Shown piece by piece: positions 4,791 through 5,087 of a stretch of 5,087 nt of DNA (position 1 is the first letter of the stretch; the number at the start of each line of letters is the position of its first letter). The notes under the pieces were generated by a model. That model was not told the DNA's origin. It searched no databases and saw only the letters and a program-made list of their open reading frames with translations. Position numbers and translations under genes: made by a program. The stretch comes from Thermoleophilia bacterium (GTDB lineage Bacteria > Actinomycetota > Thermoleophilia > Gaiellales > Gaiellaceae): assembly GCA_025935275.1 (NCBI GenBank), contig JAICVP010000160.1:1-5087 (forward strand). Direction: 5' to 3'.

Positions 4791-5087
4791 TCAACCTCCT
4801 GTCGGCCCGAATCTCTCTGTCTTGACGTGCCCCGGGGGGAGACCGCTCTGCACGAGAGCCGTTGCGACCGCCTCGACGAACCCGGTCGGCCCGCAGACGA
4901 ATGCGTGAGGCTCATCCGCAGCAGGCCAGGCGACTTTGGCGAGCAGCTCGCCGTCGACCCGACCGCCGAAGCCCCGCCAGCCTTCCGGCTGCTCGCGTGT
5001 GAGCGTGAAGAAGACCTCGAAGCCGTCGCCGCGGGCGGCGAGCTCCTCGAGCTCGTCGCGGTAGATGAGGTCGTCCAGCCGCTTGGC
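4791..5087 (-). CDS. Ferredoxin-NADP reductase-like FAD oxidoreductase, C-terminal fragment (runs off right edge)
   Basis: The reverse strand from the right edge reads 98 residues to a TGA at 4791-4793, with no start in the window because the gene begins beyond it. This is the end of the NAD(P)-binding lobe of the FNR superfamily: AKRLDDLIYRDELEELAA, a strand FEVFFTLTRE, then GWRGFGGRVDGELLAKV. The diagnostic HAFVCGPTGFVEAVATAL (fragment residues 61-78) holds the C-G-P motif that contacts the nicotinamide, and the protein ends in VKTERFGPTG. The FAD-binding barrel would be upstream of the window. Such proteins pass electrons from NAD(P)H through FAD to a partner. As I recall, in many actinobacteria a gene like this sits beside a sulfite oxidase-like molybdopterin oxidoreductase and a DUF6510 protein; the molybdoenzyme would be outside this window. 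The zinc-ribbon gene follows with one base between. Family call is firm, electron partner inferred. Confidence 0.9.
   Translation of the reverse strand, partial: AKRLDDLIYRDELEELAARGDGFEVFFTLTREQPEGWRGFGGRVDGELLAKVAWPAADEPHAFVCGPTGFVEAVATALVQSGLPPGHVKTERFGPTGG
4795..4800 (-). promoter_or_regulatory. Shine-Dalgarno site for the zinc-ribbon gene
   Basis: On the reverse strand AGGAGG (4800 to 4795) lies 5 nt before the ATG at 4789 and within the last codons of the reductase gene. It fixes the zinc-ribbon start and supports coupled translation of the pair. Confidence 0.9.

Noticed and set aside
4790..4915. Upstream extension of the zinc-ribbon frame to an ATG at 4915
   Set aside because: The extra 42 residues are Arg/Ser-rich with no family resemblance and overlap the reductase gene in another frame. 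The AGGAGG directly before ATG 4789 fixes the shorter start.
1..5087. Search for CRISPR repeats, insertion sequence ends, toxin-antitoxin pairs, phage or defence genes
   Set aside because: No regularly spaced repeats, transposase motifs or target duplications were seen, and every sizeable coding stretch is accounted for by a housekeeping or accessory family described above.

Overview
This window looks like chromosomal DNA from a high-GC actinobacterium. The evidence is strong G/C bias at third codon positions, GTG starts, a lipoprotein substrate-binding protein of the usual actinobacterial build, and several small protein families (compact cupin, PRC-barrel stress-type protein, DUF6510-like zinc ribbon) that I associate with Actinomycetota. 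Protein style suggests the Thermoleophilia side (Gaiellales/Solirubrobacterales), but that is an impression, not a demonstrated placement. There are no rRNA or tRNA genes, transposases, CRISPR repeats or phage genes, and no gene-free stretch longer than about 155 bp.

Left part (1-2850): a minus-strand ABC transporter ATPase runs off the left edge with only its first 35 codons present. Only 54 bp away and divergent is a complete AraC-family regulator (160-1068). After a 117-bp spacer rich in inverted repeats comes a 554-residue peptide/nickel-type (SBP_bac_5) lipoprotein (1186-2850). It has a strong Shine-Dalgarno site but no permease or ATPase genes next to it, so it is either an orphan binding protein or works with a transporter elsewhere. 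A 14-bp GC-rich hairpin follows it.

Middle part (2851-4529): three plus-strand genes that look like separate transcription units. They are a compact cupin (3006-3371), a PRC-barrel protein (3470-3847) closed by a textbook terminator hairpin, and a KynB-type metal-dependent cyclase/hydrolase (3918-4529). The cyclase starts only 21 bp after that hairpin with no Shine-Dalgarno, so it may have its own promoter overlapping the terminator and a leaderless mRNA.

Right part (4526-5087): a minus-strand pair entering from the right edge. The C-terminal 98 residues of a ferredoxin-NADP reductase-like FAD oxidoreductase are followed, one base after its stop, by an 87-residue four-cysteine zinc-ribbon protein. 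The two are almost certainly translationally coupled. The zinc-ribbon gene and the convergent cyclase gene share one palindromic CTAG that supplies both stop codons.

I see no clearly new multi-gene system. The most interesting points are the coupled reductase/zinc-ribbon pair, the structured non-coding spacers on either side of the binding-protein gene, and the tight terminator/promoter and stop/stop packing around the cyclase gene.
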